Below, one piece after another: positions 25,601 through 39,130 of a DNA stretch of 64,000 nucleotides (within the stretch, counting starts at the first letter, position 1; each line of letters starts with the position of its first letter). Made by a program: the position numbers and the translations under genes. The notes beneath the pieces are model-generated. The model searched no databases, had not been told where the DNA came from, and was given only the letters and a program-made list of their open reading frames with translations. The stretch lies in contig NC_034016.1 in the NCBI RefSeq assembly GCF_000346465.2, forward strand, positions 8,526,611 through 8,590,610, given 5' to 3'. The DNA is from Prunus persica (taxonomy: Eukaryota; Streptophyta; Magnoliopsida; Rosales; Rosaceae).

Positions 25601-28576
25601 GACAGAAAATGAAGGCTTGATTTACGACGTCTGGCATACCTTCACCATCATCATTAGCCCAAAGAACAACCAGCACATACTTAAGCAGGGGGATCAAGAT
25701 TAAGGTGTATAGGACTAGTGACATTGCTCCAATAACATCCTCATTTCCATTAATAGGTGCCTTTTTAAACATGACACTGAAGGCATACAATGGACTTGTT
25801 CCAACATCACCAAAGACAACCCCAAGGGTCTGAAAAGCAATTATTATTTTCCTTCCAAGACTGAAATCCTGCAATTAAATATACTTATTATTAGAAGAAA
25901 TTCCAATCACAATATTTGTGCCCTATGCAAAGAAAGCATACATCTCCATAATTCAATAGTTTAGCTTTCAGTATCATTAACTCCTTCCCTTGAATGAAAA
26001 ATAAGGTTAGCAAAAACCAAATTCTAAACATAAAAGAAAAGAATAAGAAAGAAAGAAAGAAAAGGAAAAAAGCAACATGGGTAAAGAAACAAAAAGGAAG
26101 ATACATGTTCCAAGAAAAGAACTCTTGTATCAAGGTTCCCTCTTTCAGTACAAAATTCAAGTCCGATTTAGATGAACCATATCTATCTATGAAGTCATAT
26201 TAAAGAAACTGGATACTTTCACCGGGATGAACCATAAGGCAGATGATGAAGTATAAGGAATACTAATCTATTAATCCATATTGGATAAAACTGCACACTT
26301 TCTCCAGTGGCCGCAGATAAGGCAACTGGATTAACTGTTTTTGTGAAGCACAATTGAAAGTTACCATCAGTTGCCTACATACCTGTCCAACGTGAATTTT
26401 TCTTCTTTTTTCCATAGGAACATAATTCATTAAAAAGGAATGGAACAAGTCGTCCATCTGACTAGAAGATACAAGCTAAACAAAGCAACAAAGACTGCAA
26501 AACATAGCTAAGCAACAAAGATGCATGGCAGCAGACCAACAAAAGCTAGTGTACAGAAGAATTCCCATCATAGAATATATAGTCCAAGGTGAAAATTCAT
26601 CATACTGGTTGGTTTATAATTACAATCTAAGTTTAAATATTACCATCTTCCGAACATGATAATGCTAAGTTGCTGAAAACCTAAAACTCCACCTCCTTCA
26701 TAGATGCACAAGTTAACATATGACTTAAAACATTCTAATGCTAATCCTCCCAAAATCAACTGACAGCAGCATGCCAATCAGAATGAAGAATGAAGAAAGC
26801 ACAATCTCTAAATACAGCCACCACCAATGGCAGCAAGGAATAACAAAAGCCTCACCCTACATCTCCTTCCCTAACTTTTCCTCAAATATTCGAGAATTTC
26901 TTTCAGAACAAACCAACCAAAAACCCAGGCATAACCCTGCACTTCCACCAAACTTTAGCCTTCTCCCCGGAAAGCACAATGTTATGCAAATAAAATGATA
27001 TAAAAGAGGCCAGGACACCAACCACAACCTTACCTCTCCAAAGAGCTTGTCTTGCCTCTCCTAAGAGCTTGTGCCACAATCCAAGAGCTACTGGACAAAG
27101 TAGAAATACATTTTCTACTCTTTTCTCGCCAATAGAAAACTAATTTGGTCTCCTACGTTGGATAATACCAATAGTATTGAACCTCCCATGACCAACTACC
27201 CAGTTACTTGTACTTTACTAGGTAACTTCACCTTCCGAAACAATTGGGATTGTTTAAAAAATGCTTCCTTTTAAATTAATCTAAAATCATTACTTTGAGG
27301 AGAAGAATGGGTTGAGCATAGATTGTGTTCCCATAATTGTGAACTTGTTGATCATTTTGACTTCGGTATAAGTGTTATTAGCATTCTATTTTATTTCATG
27401 TGGAAGGTTCTAGCAGAAGCATCACAAATTCCAAATTAAAGATGGTAAACAAGTCGGGAATTATGATGACGCAATATATGTTCAATCTATTGTTCTTGTC
27501 AATGTTAATGACTTCTTCTCCTGCNNNNNNNNNNNNNNNNNNNNNNNNNNNNNNNNNNNNNNNNNNNNNNNNNNNNNNNNNNNNNNNNNNNNNNNNNNNN
27601 NNNNNNNNNNNNNNNNNNNNNNNNCACAACTCGGGGCACTGTACTTATAGCAAGACTTGACTTAGGCTCGTCAGATAATGTTGAAGTAAAGCCTGAATAC
27701 GTATCCTTTATCTATATCACCATCGTTAGAGCATCCGTCTCTGTTGGTGGCCTTGAAGATTCAAGTCATGCCATCCTCATGACTTCAAAGTAGAGAAGAA
27801 GAAGGGCAAAAAATAACCTCACAACCCGAAAATGTATATGACACAATAGGCATTTCATTGATTTATTTTATTTTCATAGCACTGAATCCTTCAGGAAATA
27901 CATCTAGCCAATAGGGGAATTCAATCACACAAGTAAGAGTTAAACTCCAAGCTGAAGAGTGACAAAATCTTAAAGTGAATTGGATGCTCGCTTGAACATA
28001 AACATTGCTAAGACATTTCAAGCAACATTCACCAGAACTAAAATAATTTTAAAAACCCAAAAAATAAGAAAGGGCAGCTTCACAAGTACGTGGATCGGTA
28101 TTGTTCCAGCTAGATTCACATCAGATGTCCAAACCAAAATATAAATCAACCAAAAAGCATAGAAAGACCGATGTATAAAATAAAACACTACAGGGAAGTA
28201 AGAGAAGACAAGCATTGATTTCTAGTTCATGCAAAGCAATGCCAAAAGAGCGATGCTACTGGCACTGAAACCAAAATGCAAATCGTAAAGCTTGAAGCAC
28301 CTCATATTCGTTTCGCAGAGCGCCGGGGACCTCGAGCGCTTCGACGTCAAAGGAATCGATGCGAGGCCCAGTGCGAATCAAGCGCTGCTCGGCATTGTCG
28401 TCGTCTTCATCGTCCTCCGAATCCACAACGGTCCGATGCCTCACATCGTCCTCTGCCTCCTCATCGTCGACCTCAGAGTCGTCCTCGTCCTGAAAAACCC
28501 ACCGCGAATCGATGGAGTCCATGGATGCTAGTCCGCCATTGATCTCGCCCCTCTCGAGACCTTCCTCCTCGGCCAT
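19718..28576 (-). CDS. KUP7: Potassium transporter, KUP/HAK/KT family, KUP7-like
   Basis: A membrane potassium transporter with about 12 helices (family knowledge). Exons on the minus strand, in order: 28576-28301, 25868-25640, 25466-25218, 25024-24974, 24127-23867, 22571-22519, 22379-22265, 22064-21810, 20907-20385, 20258-19718. All junctions are GT-AG and phases agree, giving 850 residues, the usual KUP7 length. Visible features: an acidic N-terminus (DEDDSEVDDEEAEDD), RTGPRIDSFDVEALEVPGA, the family signature GVVFGDVGTSPLY, WANDDGEGGTFALYS, then the long cytosolic C-terminus ending MQVGMTYMV. I chose the ATG at 28576 (MAEEEGLERG); an in-frame ATG at 28585 would add MSS. KUP5 is the close alternative name. 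The 2.4-kb first intron holds an assembly gap and LINE pieces. The gene converges on PAA1 and looks intact. Confidence 0.95.
22740..23530 (-). pseudogene. LINE (L1-like) 3' region remnant in a KUP7 intron
   Basis: The minus strand around 23060-23350 reads CVMCESAVEKSSGHLLLHC then LWRRVF, the zinc-binding RVT domain at the end of plant L1 ORF2 (C-x2-C plus H-x3-HC). Frameshifts interrupt it. Downstream sequence to 22740 is its 3' tail. It is in the same direction as the host gene. Confidence 0.7.
25551..25597. repeat. (GA)n microsatellite in a KUP7 intron
   Basis: Uninterrupted GA run of over 20 units close to the splice donor of the second KUP7 exon, which ends at 25640. Confidence 0.97.
26401..26580 (-). 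mobile_element. Second LINE 3'-end fragment, related to the one at 22815-22990
   Basis: CATTAAAAAGGAA followed by an ACTGCAAAACATAGCTAA-type block and GCAGCAGACCAACAAAA matches the tail of the remnant at 22815-22990 with the same order of blocks. It is a truncated copy in the first KUP7 intron. Confidence 0.6.
27525..27624. other. Assembly gap, 100 N
   Basis: Exactly 100 undetermined bases within the first KUP7 intron. A gap of this round length is usually of unknown true size. Confidence 0.99.
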
Positions 28577-29222
28577 CGACGACAACTGTCAATTTTATTT
28601 TATTTTGGTTTTATTATTATTCTTTTTTTTGGGCCTTTCCTTTAAATTTTGGTATTAAGAATACAAGAGTGGGATTTTGGCTGGGTGGGTGTTTGGATGG
28701 GAGGAAAGTGAAGGAAAATTTTAGGGTTTGGCATAAGAAAATGGGAGAAAGAGGGAGAAAATTTTCTAGGATTTGGTAAATGGAAATGGAAATGGAAATT
28801 GTTGGAGATTTTGTTTATTTCGGGCAAAATATGGGGTTGAGCTTCAACATCTCACGCTCGCTGTGTTGCTCGCTCTAGCTCTCTTTTGTTGCTCTTGGCG
28901 TGTCCGAACCGGTTACAATTTGCTCTCTGTTTCGACACGTCAGACCGGTCCAAAGAGAGGAGCCCTGGAAAGATCAAATGGTCGACTCCCAAGAGAGACC
29001 AGCTTACGACATCACTGATCAATCAATTCGATCGTTTTTTCACTTTTTGTTTTTGCATTTAAATCATAAAACAAGCCTCTTGGCACATTTTTTGTATTTT
29101 TTGTATAGGTTTTTTTTAAAATTTTCATAAGTAATGTCTTTTAATTAGGCAAATATAAAGAGATTTCGAGCCTCTACATATTGTGCATTTATTCGCATTT
29201 TATAACAGACATTCAAATAATT
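28577..29222 (-). promoter_or_regulatory. Upstream region of the KUP7-like gene (5' UTR and promoter expected)
   Basis: The 640 bp between the KUP7 start codon and the next transposon must hold the 5' UTR and proximal promoter. I could not fix a TATA box or transcription start. Confidence 0.4.
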
Positions 29223-29408
29223 TAAGGGGTCGTTTGGTACACAGGCTTGGCTTGGACTGGCTTGAACTAAATTTAGTACCATGTTTGTTTCATTTAATTC
29301 TAGTCTTAGATAATATTGCTAATACCGGGCCCACCAAAAACACCTCCTTAGGAGGGGACTACTAAACCCATGTAGAAAGGGAGGATTAGCTAGTCCTATG
29401 TTCACCAA

Positions 29409-29455
29409 TGTATAAGATGCATATATTATATTGTAATACTAATAACATATATTAC

Positions 29456-29497
<42 letters not shown>

Positions 29498-30194
29498 ATA
29501 CACATATACTATAATGTACATATATACATGTATATATATAAACACATATATACATATATAATATATAAATACATATAGATATATATTATTATTATAATAT
29601 ACTCATATACACATACATATTAATATTATAATAATAGCATACATGTATATATGTGTATATATATTATACCCATATATGTATTATAATATACATATACACA
29701 CGTATATACACATATACATTATATATTTATACTATATGTATATATATTATAATATACATATATACACATATATACATGTATATTATTATTATAACATACC
29801 CATATATATTATCTATTATAATATACATATATATATGTATTATACCCATGTATATATTATAATATATAGATACACCTATATACACATATATTATATACAT
29901 GTATATATGTATATACATATGAATATTATAATATATAATATATATACACATATATTATACATATATAATATACATATATTATATATACATATGTATTTTA
30001 TAATATATATAATATATATGTATATATACATACATATATACACCTATATACACATATATATATACATGTATATATGTGTATATATGTATATTATTATAAT
30101 ATATATGTACGTTTATATTATTTAAAATATATAATATTATTATAATATACTTATATATATATGTATATACACATATATGTAATATATATACATA
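29409..30194. repeat. AT-rich compound microsatellite
   Basis: An (ATT)n run at about 29452-29496 leads into several hundred bases of TATATAC/TATATG-type repeats. A matching shorter stretch lies at 45189-45330, on the other side of the nested insertions, so one AT-rich block was split. Open frames here encode only Tyr/Ile runs and are not genes. Confidence 0.9.
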
Positions 30195-30557
30195 TACAGA
30201 GAGCTTCTATTGAGGGATCCCTCAAATAAGCTTATTTGAGGGACACCCCTTGTAGGCCCCACTCCGGATTGTATTTCACTAATCCAAACCGTCTATTTTG
30301 TAGATACTCATTCAAAGATCATCTCTACAAAAAATCACTTGAATCCGATATCATGTGACCACTCAATTGAGTTATTGAAATTTTAGTACTTTTCTTAAAG
30401 CACCGTGTTCATTGATTTTGTAAGACACAATTGGATGTCGAAACGGTTTCCGATTTGTCTAATTTTTTGTAAGGATGATCTATGAATGAATACCTAAAAA
30501 ATAGATGGTTTGGATTATTGGGAAAAGAATTGTAGGGTACCCTAAAGGGTGTCCCTT

Positions 30558-32032
30558 TGTTGAGGCCCAAAAATCCAAGGGGCTAAGCCCAAGTTGACTA
30601 TTGGCCCAATAGGGACAAGTAAATGCAAGAGAATTTAGGGAACGAATTAATACGAGCTACGGGCCACATGCCAGCCAAACAAGCGCGTGCGGGAAGACCA
30701 AAAACATGCTAACTTTACAAAAAACATGCTCACTCCTATTGAACCCGGCTATAGCCTATGATGATAGGATAAAAATCCAAGCACAAGCATAGGTGTCGGA
30801 ACCGCCATGCCAACACCAAAATGTGTTACAAGCTTAGGTGGGTCCAAGCCACCAAAATTACCCGGGGCTTGCTTGAACGGGTTGTGGTATGGATGGCAAC
30901 GGGCTTTCATAGGACCCATTGACGAGCCAAGGAAATGGTAGTTTCGGGTCACTTGGGAGGCCCAAAACTCAAGCCTATTTCTTCGGCCCGAAATACATGG
31001 GTTAGCATGAGAGAAGAGAGAGCATGACCCAATACCTTAGAAAAAAAGTGCAAAGCCTGTTAGAAAAGGCTAGGACAATTAGAAGGCCTAAACGTGCTGT
31101 TAAAGTGCAATAGGCAAGCTGCTTCCCGCAGCTTGACGAAAAGCCCAGCAGACTGACCCAGAATGACATATCACCAATTCAAAGCCTAGGAAAGAAAAGC
31201 CCAGCCCAGACTCTCTGTAAAATATCTGGCCAAGCACGTTTTGTCCCTATCCAAGAGAGTCAACAGCAACCATCTCAAAAACCAGAGGAAATCCACACGA
31301 GCAAGAGGTTTACTCGTTGAGTAAAACGTAGCTCCTTTCCCTCCCATTGTTCTGGCAGCTTGCATAGGAAAGATCGAGAGAAAAGCAAGCGGCTCTTCAC
31401 CTCTATGAAGAAGGGCCAGCAAAACCGAGACCTTGGAACCACAAATGGGTTCCTTACCCATGTGTCTTGGGCGGACGGGATTCATCAAAGAAGACGAAGT
31501 GGGGGAAAACAATGGAAAGAGGGAGGGAAGTATGACGGAATTAGAACCCTTAGTGGCTATAAAAAGGAGGACTTCTGCTACCCAGAGGGACCAACCCATT
31601 TCCAGAGCTCGACCAAGCATTGTCAAGCAGCTGGAAAATCTACTCAAGCCACCCCATCTCCTCCTCCATTCGTTTTGTTCCTCCATTAGGAAGGAAATCA
31701 GCCAAATCTTCCTTTGCTTGCTCTAAACCTCCATCCTCCATAGGAAAATTCATCTCTCTCTCTCTCTCAAAATTGCTAAACATGTGAAAGCCTAGCTCCC
31801 ATGCCACATGCTCTCCAAGCCAAGCTCTTCTGTAAAATTGGTTAAGTTTGTGTGGGCTATTAGTGAAGGAAGCCTGAGAGTGTTTTCGTAACAGTTTCAT
31901 CAGACTCTGCGAAAAAACACTCTTCCAGGCGCTTGGTGTCGAACCCAGGCACTTGGGGAATTTTGCTCACTTCTCTTCTTACGGCAGCCCAAGCCCATTC
32001 GTCAGGCTGCTGGAACAAAAAAGGCCCCAACA
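30558..32032 (+). repeat. 5' LTR of the Tat element, 1475 bp
   Basis: Complete copy. A TATA box (TATAAAAA, 31558-31565) follows a GC-richer U3 and is the likely promoter of the genomic RNA. The element primer site starts 5 bp after its end. Confidence 0.93.
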
Positions 32033-32037
32033 TAAAT

Positions 32038-32056
32038 TGGCGACTTCACTGGGGAC
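32038..32056 (+). other. Primer binding site of the Tat element
   Basis: TGGCGACTTCACTGGGGAC directly after the LTR. It begins TGG, the complement of a tRNA CCA end, and resembles the primer sites I recall for Tat/Ogre elements. The exact tRNA is not certain. Confidence 0.65.
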
Positions 32057-32077
32057 CAAGCTGCCATTTTTTCGCTA

Positions 32078-35000
32078 ATGCCTCCAAAAAAGAAGACTAG
32101 GAGCAATACCATGGCCTCTTAAGACGGATCTGACCACGGTGATTCCGAATCACGACAAAATGCCTCCTCTAGGCAGCAAGAACGTGCAAGTGAGGGAGCT
32201 TTTACCCTCACAGACCTTATTACGGCTATGCAGGCTATGGGGGAAACCCAAAGAGAAATGATGGACATCATCAAAGAGCTAAGGAATGCTGTCCCTAAGC
32301 CAAACGAAGAAAATACCCGACATCCACAGGAGGAATCTGCTGCTGCCGGAAAAGAGTCTGAACAAAAGGGACCATCTTTTGTTACCCAGGAGGATGTCGT
32401 TGCCATGCTGGAAAGGGAACTCAGTCGAAGCCAAGAAGACTGGAAATACATTCCTCAGCCACCTTACCCATCAAGCTTACTCCAGCAGCCTTACCCCAAA
32501 GGCTACGAAACACCAAACTTCGTCCTTTTCGATGGAAGGAAGGGGAGCCCAAAGGAGCATGTTAGTCGTTTCATCGATGCCTTAGGACCACATGCTGGTG
32601 ATTATAATCTCCGACTGCGAGAGTTTTCAAAAAGTCTTACTGATCGGGCCTATACCTGGTATATGACGTTGGCGCCAGGCTCTATTCGTTCTTGGGACGA
32701 TCTGGCAGGCAGGTTCTGTAAAAAATACTTTCAGCACGAGGAAAGAGTCACCACCACCCAGCTCAACAATACCCGCCAGAAGCATGGTGAAGATCCTGTG
32801 GACTTTGTACGAAGGTTTCGAGATCTGGCCCTAGATTGCTATGATGAAAAGGATGAAGAGGCACTTGTCGAAATCTGCATCAGCAACATTGTAGCAGATT
32901 ATAGAGTGTACCTAGAAAACATTGGCATCAGTCAATTTTCTAGGTTGTTGGAAGCAGTAAGAAAAACAAGCATGTCTGTCAAACCGACGGGACAAAGGAC
33001 TTGGAGGAATGAGAAGAAGGAGGCGCACCAAACGCTAGCTGTAAATGACAAGCCATCCAACGACTACAGCGTACGCAAAAGAAAGGACCGAGAGACGTAC
33101 CCGCCACTGCCATGCAAAGATGAGGAGTTTCATGCCATCCTGGACACGATGATCGCTGATGGCGCAATCAAACCTCTCAGGCCCTACAAAGTTCCCACCC
33201 GAGAAGAAAAGAATGATCCTAGGTACTGTCGCTACCATCAATTCGTGGGACATCCAACCACCGCTTGTCAAACTCTGAGGAGAATCTTGCATGGCAAAAT
33301 ACACGAAGGAGTTCTTGAGCTTCCCTCTAAAAAGCAGATTATTGATGAGGACCCTTTGCCAAAACGGAGGGGGAAGGAAATAGTTGCTGTCATAACATGC
33401 TCTGATGATTTACTCGATGATGATGAGCCGTGTCATCCATGGAAGGACGACCCCAAACCACCGGAGGCTATCTGGGAGCCTTGCGGAAATATGGAGAAGG
33501 CTTTCTGGCGGAAATACTCAAAGCCCCCGAGTTATGATGCGCCATGGCCGCTCGCTCAAGGATGGGATGATTGCACAGCCGATAAGGCGTTTACGCTGGA
33601 AGAACAATGCCTGGGAGCCTTCGCAGGACAACAGGAAACAGCGGCCGTCACGTTTCATGCTCTTACCGAAGCTGAAGCAACTATGGAGCGCTATTTAGGT
33701 AAAAGGCAAGGACCCACAGCCTCACAAGTCCTTCAAAGGAACCCAAAATTCAAATCACTCTTTGATCAACTTGACTTCGGGCCTCAAGCGAGGGAAGCAG
33801 CTACGGCAGCTCTCATGAGCATCTCTGAGTCCAGTTCTCATTGTTTTACCGCACAACCACAGAGGTCATTTTTGGAAAACGACAACGCTATCGTTTTCAC
33901 GGATGAAGACATGGAGGTTCCGTATTCGGATCACAGAAGGCCACTTTACTTGGAGGGACAGATCAACGATGTGTTTATAAGGCGGGCATTGGTAGACACA
34001 GGTTCTTCCGTTAATATATTACCTCTGTCTGTGCTTACGGCAGCTGGCATCCCATTATCCAAAATTGTCCAATCACAAACAAGCATCAGCGGCATTGGAA
34101 ACAAAAGTGAAGTAACGGTGGGACATATGCAAGTAAATTTAAAGGTGGGGCCAATTCGGTCACTTACAAAATTCTATGTCGTGGATGTGGATGTGGCTTA
34201 TCATGCGTTGCTTGGAAGACCATGGCTCAATAAACATAAGCTTGTGGTCTCTACTTACCATCAATGTGTGAAAGGAAGAATTGGGCTGAGACCACTCCGC
34301 ATACCAGGAAATCAGACACCATTCAACAAAAACGAAGCCCATTATTCGGAAGCCGAATTCTACACCGAATGCACAGGTGCTGGAAGCAACCCATCCAAAG
34401 ATTTTGGAACCTATCTCTCTTCTTGGACAGAAATTCGTGATTTAAGTAATGAAGAACTCATCACCGTCATCAACCGAGGAAGAAAGAGACACTCGGAAGC
34501 TAACAATCATGCCTATGATCATCCCCAGTGCTCAAAAGTAACGCTCCCCGATGGGCGCACCGTGTACCGCTTATGACGGGATTGGGGGCTTAACCGTGTC
34601 TTACGGGAAAGCCCCGAGTATGGAGGAGAAGCAATGCAAACTAACGACTGCAAAGATTCAGATGACAAGGCACTTTCACCTTGTGCCTTCCAGGAGCCAA
34701 TGGTTGCTCCCAAGCACATGCAAGATGGCTCAGTGGCAGTAACTGAGCAATTGGAGACAATTGACTTAAGTGATGATCCTGCCGTCCAAAGACCCATTTC
34801 CATCAGCATCCATTTAACAAAGGAGGAGAAGGAAGTTTTGGTGCCTTTGTTAAAGGAATTTCGAGATGTGTTCGCTTGGAGCTACGAAGAAATGCCCGGC
34901 CTTGATCCAAATTTGGTGAGTCACACGTTGAATATTGAGCTGGGTACCAAACCTGTCGTACAGCCCAGAAGGAATTTTCATCTTGAGGTTGAAAAGCAAA

Positions 35001-38000
35001 TCAAGGTGGAAATCGAAAAACTGTTAGCTGCTGGATTCATCAAGCCCATCAAGCACCCCACGTGGCTAGCAAATATCGTTCCCGTGAAAAAGAAGACCGG
35101 GGTCATTAGAATATGTACAGACTACCGAGACCTCAATCGAGCTTGCCCAAAAGATGAGTTTCCGCTGCCCAACATGGATATATTGATTGATTCAACCTCG
35201 GGTCAAGGCATGCTGTCCTTTATGGATGGATTCAGTGGATACAATCAGATAAAAATGTCGCCCAAGGATGCTGAAAAGACAGCCTTTCGAACGCCGTATG
35301 GGAATTTCTATTACACGGTCATGCCATTTGGTCTCAAAAATACGGGTGCCACCTACCAAAGAGCCATGACGGCAATGTTTCATGATATGATGGGAAAAGA
35401 GGTGGAGGACTATGTGGATGACCTTGTGGTGAAATCTAAAACCAGACTGGGTCATCATGAGGTTTTAAGGAAGGTGCTGGAAAGGTGCCGGCTATACGGG
35501 CTGAAAATGAATCCGAAGAAGTGTGCGTTCGGAGTATCATCCGGTAAATTCTTGGGGTTTCAGGTGCACCAACGCGGCATAGATGTGGATCCCGAAAAGA
35601 CTAGGGCCCTAAAATCCTTGTCGCCACCAAGGAACCCGAAGGAATTGAAAAGTTTCATGGGGAGGCTGTCGTACATTCGACGCTTTATTCCAGGGCTTGC
35701 TGCTATGATGAGCATCTTCACCCCTTTGCTCAAAAAGGGCCAATTGTACATATGGAGCAAGGAATGCCAGGAGGCTTACCAGCAAGTGCAGCAACTGATA
35801 GCCAGGCTACCCACAATGAGGGCACCTATCCCGGGACTTCCACTCAAGTTTTACTTAGCTGCGACAAATACCGCGGTTGGAGCTTTGCTTGCCCAGGATA
35901 GTCATGAGGGGGAAGAAAGCCCCATTTACTATGTAAGCAGACAATTGAAGGGAGCTGAGACAAGGTACCCGAAGACAGAACTATTATGCCTTGCTCTTGT
36001 TTATGCTGCGCAGCGATTGCGACATTACTTTCTTGCTCACAAGCTACAGCTTGTAGTAAAATCCGACCCTGTGAGATACTTGCTCACAAGACCAGTGCTA
36101 TCAGGACGCCTTGCACGCTGGTTGCTGCAATTGTCTGAGTTCAATATTGTGTGTACGACCCCAAAGTCTATTAGGGGACAGGCTGTGATTGATATGTTAG
36201 CCCTATTCCCCGAAGTAGAGGAGTCTACTCTGTCCGAAGAAGTATTAGGAGAACTGCCGGAAGTAGTTGCCACTGTTGTAGAAGAAGCGTCATGGACCCT
36301 CTACTTTGATGGATCCTCTACAACCAACGGTGGAGGAGCAGGGGTAGTGATTATCAATCCTGAAGGGCAGGCCACAGCTCTCTCATTCAAACTAGATTTC
36401 CCATGCACAAATAATGTCGCAGAGTATGAAGCTTTTATCATAGGATTGTCTACGGCAAGGGAAATGGGTGCAGAAAGAGTGAAGGTCATTGGAGATTCAA
36501 ATCTGGTATTGAGCCAATTGCAAGGGAGCTTTGCTGTGAAAGAAGCGACTTTGGCACCCTATCGTACAGCTGCTGAAAGGCTCATTAATTCCTTTAAGCA
36601 GGTTGTGATGGAACACATTCCGGGAGTCACTAATAGGTATGCAGATGCTTTGGCTACACTGGGATCAAAACTCTCATACGTGCAGGAGCAGCCTAATATT
36701 ACTGTGGTAAGGAGAGAGACGCCAGTAGTAGAGGCAATGGTCCAGGAGGAGCTGCTGGAAGAAGATGACTGGAGAAAGCCGTTAAGAAAAGAATTCAGTG
36801 GAGAAAGCAGCATTAAGGACTTGAAAGACTATGTGCTCATCTTTGGGGAACTCTATAGACGCCTTCCAGGCGGTGTTTTGACTAGATGCGTGGGAATGGT
36901 AGAAGCAAGAAGAAGGTTGCAAGAGGTACACGATGCCACCTGCAGTTTGGAACCAGTGACCAGTTTGTATCGGCGCCTGCAGCGTAAGGGTTATTATTGG
37001 CCAGAAATGAGGAAACAAGCAGCCGATGTTCAGGCTAATTGTCCCAAATGTTCTACGGTACCCACTACCGAGGAGGCTTTTACTGTGTCACTGGCGGAAG
37101 ATTGGAGGGCCCCATATCTAGCATTTTTCGTTGAAGGAGCTCTGCCAACCAATTCCAAGCTCGCTTATAAGCTCAAGAAGACGGTAAAAAGATATTTCAT
37201 GGATGGAGCGACTCTTTACAGGAAGGGATTTAATGGTGAACCACTACGATGCTTGGAAAGGTCGGAGGCTCATCAAGTCATGCAGGAGATACATGCTGGA
37301 GAATGTGGAGAACATCAAGGGATGAAGAGGCTTTATCGGCAGCTGCTGAGTTTCGGATACTATTGACCTACTATGAAGAAAGATGCACGTGACTTTGTTA
37401 AGAAATGCCACACATGCCAGGTCCATGCTAATTTAAGCCATAAACCTCCAACACTGTTACAGGATATGCGCACCCCTTGGCCTTTTCATACATGGGGGCT
37501 TGATTTGATTGGGACAATCCATCCTCCTTCCGACGGTTACATATGGATTCTTACAGCTACAGAATATTTCACGAAATGGGTCGAGGCAATTCCTCTTCGA
37601 AAAGCCACAGGGGCTGCTGTCTCGAATTTCATTCGAGAATACATCGTGTGCAGATTTGGAATTCCATACAAAATGGTTACCGATAATGGCACGCCTTTTG
37701 TCAACAAACAGGTAAGCTCGACACTCAATGGTTACGGTATCAAGCATCGTCACTCCACACCTTACTACTCACAAGGAAATGGTCAAGCAGAAGCTACCAA
37801 CAAGACAATATTGAGAATTCTGAGCAAGATGGTATATGAGTATAAGGGGAATTGGAGCATTCATCTGCCAGACGCTTTGTGGGCTTACCGTACCTCACCA
37901 AGGGGTGCTACCAGTTTTTCGCCTTACTCACTCGTATATGGGTCTGATGCCATCTCACCTGTGGAAATCACCATCCCCACGGCTAGAGTGTCGGCTGTCA

Positions 38001-38356
38001 ATGATCTTAAATGGGATGCAAAATCATGCTCGGATTGGCGTGTGTTAGACCTCGAAGCAGTGGATGAAAAGAGGATGGAAGCCGAAAGGAAAATGGCACT
38101 TTATCACAGGACTACTGCCCAAGCATACAACAGGACCGTTAAGCCTCAAGCTTTCAAGCAAGGAGATCTCATGCTAAAAGTTGTCGAGCATGTGAAAAGA
38201 CAGATATCGGGACCTTCCAAGTTTGCCCCGCAATGGGAGGGTCCATTCGCAGTCAAAGAAGTACACAGCAGTGGCTATTACCACTTGATCTCTGTCAAGG
38301 AAGGCACGCTAACGGATCCCATCAATGGAAAATGGCTCAAGCCCTACTATTGCTAA
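32078..38356 (+). pseudogene. Tat-element gag-pol polyprotein, one frame with three nonsense codons
   Basis: From ATG at 32078 the same frame runs 2093 codons to TAA at 38356, cut only by TAA at 32120, TGA at 34574 and TGA at 37364; there is no frameshift. Domains: gag capsid about 32510-32960 (ARAYTWY-like DRAYTWYMTLAPGS); aspartic protease about 33940-34240 with DTGSS; reverse transcriptase about 34970-35480 with YVDD at 35411-35422; Ty3 RNase H about 35840-36200; second, archaeal-type RNase H about 36290-36660 (LYFDGSSTTNGGGAG); integrase HHCC finger about 37260-37430; catalytic core with LDLIGT, TDNGTPF and an E near QAEATN; GPF-type tail (WEGPFAV). The third stop falls inside the zinc finger. 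The polyprotein would make and insert cDNA, but this copy could do so only by readthrough or help from another copy. Confidence 0.92.
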
Positions 38357-39130
38357 GAAGGAATAGTATTTTTATCGTTATATCATCGTATTTATCCCCT
38401 CATGCCCTCCTTCTATATCCCTAACTCTCGCTTGAGAAGTTTTTGTAACATGTACCATTGTGGTGACATGAAATCTGAAATAAAAATGAAGGAGTATTTT
38501 GAAAAAAAAGAAAATTGCCTTTATATATTCATGGTAGTTTTTTTTTATAAAAAAATATATATATACATATATAAATATTATTTAGCAGAGCACATGCCAA
38601 GCCAAAGCCATTTGTATGGGATCCTAAGTCACTAGCAGACCTCATGCTTCATCAACAAAAAATATACGCCAAGCTAATTAGCATAAATAAGCATTGAAGC
38701 TTCGAGCATGGATCCTGCCAAAATTATGGCGGTATCTACCTTATATTAAGACCCAACATGCGGGAAATCTCAAGCGAAAAGTTTCAACCAAGCACTGCAT
38801 ATAATACCAAATAGAAAAGTTACAATGTGTTTGACAAAAAAAGGGAGGACATAGTTTCCAGCAGTCAGCACATAACAACACTGCAGTACCAAGCTGTCAC
38901 AATGCAAATTTTACAAGCCTAAATTCGAGCAAGTTATACAAGCTAAGAGGTAATGTGTTGTTAAGTCTTGAAGGAGATCTCGAAATGTGTCGCGCTAACT
39001 GATCTTATACCAAAGCAAAATGTAACCTGCAAAACCAAGAAGAATGCCGAAAGAGAGTAAGTTGATTTTAAAGGCGGGGTGAAGTAAAGAAGGATGTAAG
39101 GTCACAAACCTCAAAAGGTGTCAAGGGTGG
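38357..39130. other. Space between pol and the antisense gene
   Basis: The 3' ends of the sense polyprotein and the antisense gene face each other across 774 bp. It holds a short AT microsatellite (38550-38580) and no coding sequence. It must contain the 3' end of the antisense transcript. Confidence 0.6.

Noticed and set aside
29643..30125. 160-codon open frame rich in Tyr and Ile
   Set aside because: It is translated TATATAC-type satellite; no domain, and similar frames occur on both strands.
31186..31689. Open frames of 109 and 166 codons inside the 5' LTR of the Tat element
   Set aside because: They lie in LTR sequence, overlap each other on opposite strands and show no family features.
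32119..32451. Minus-strand open frames under gag-pol
   Set aside because: They mirror the coding frame of the polyprotein and show no domain of their own.
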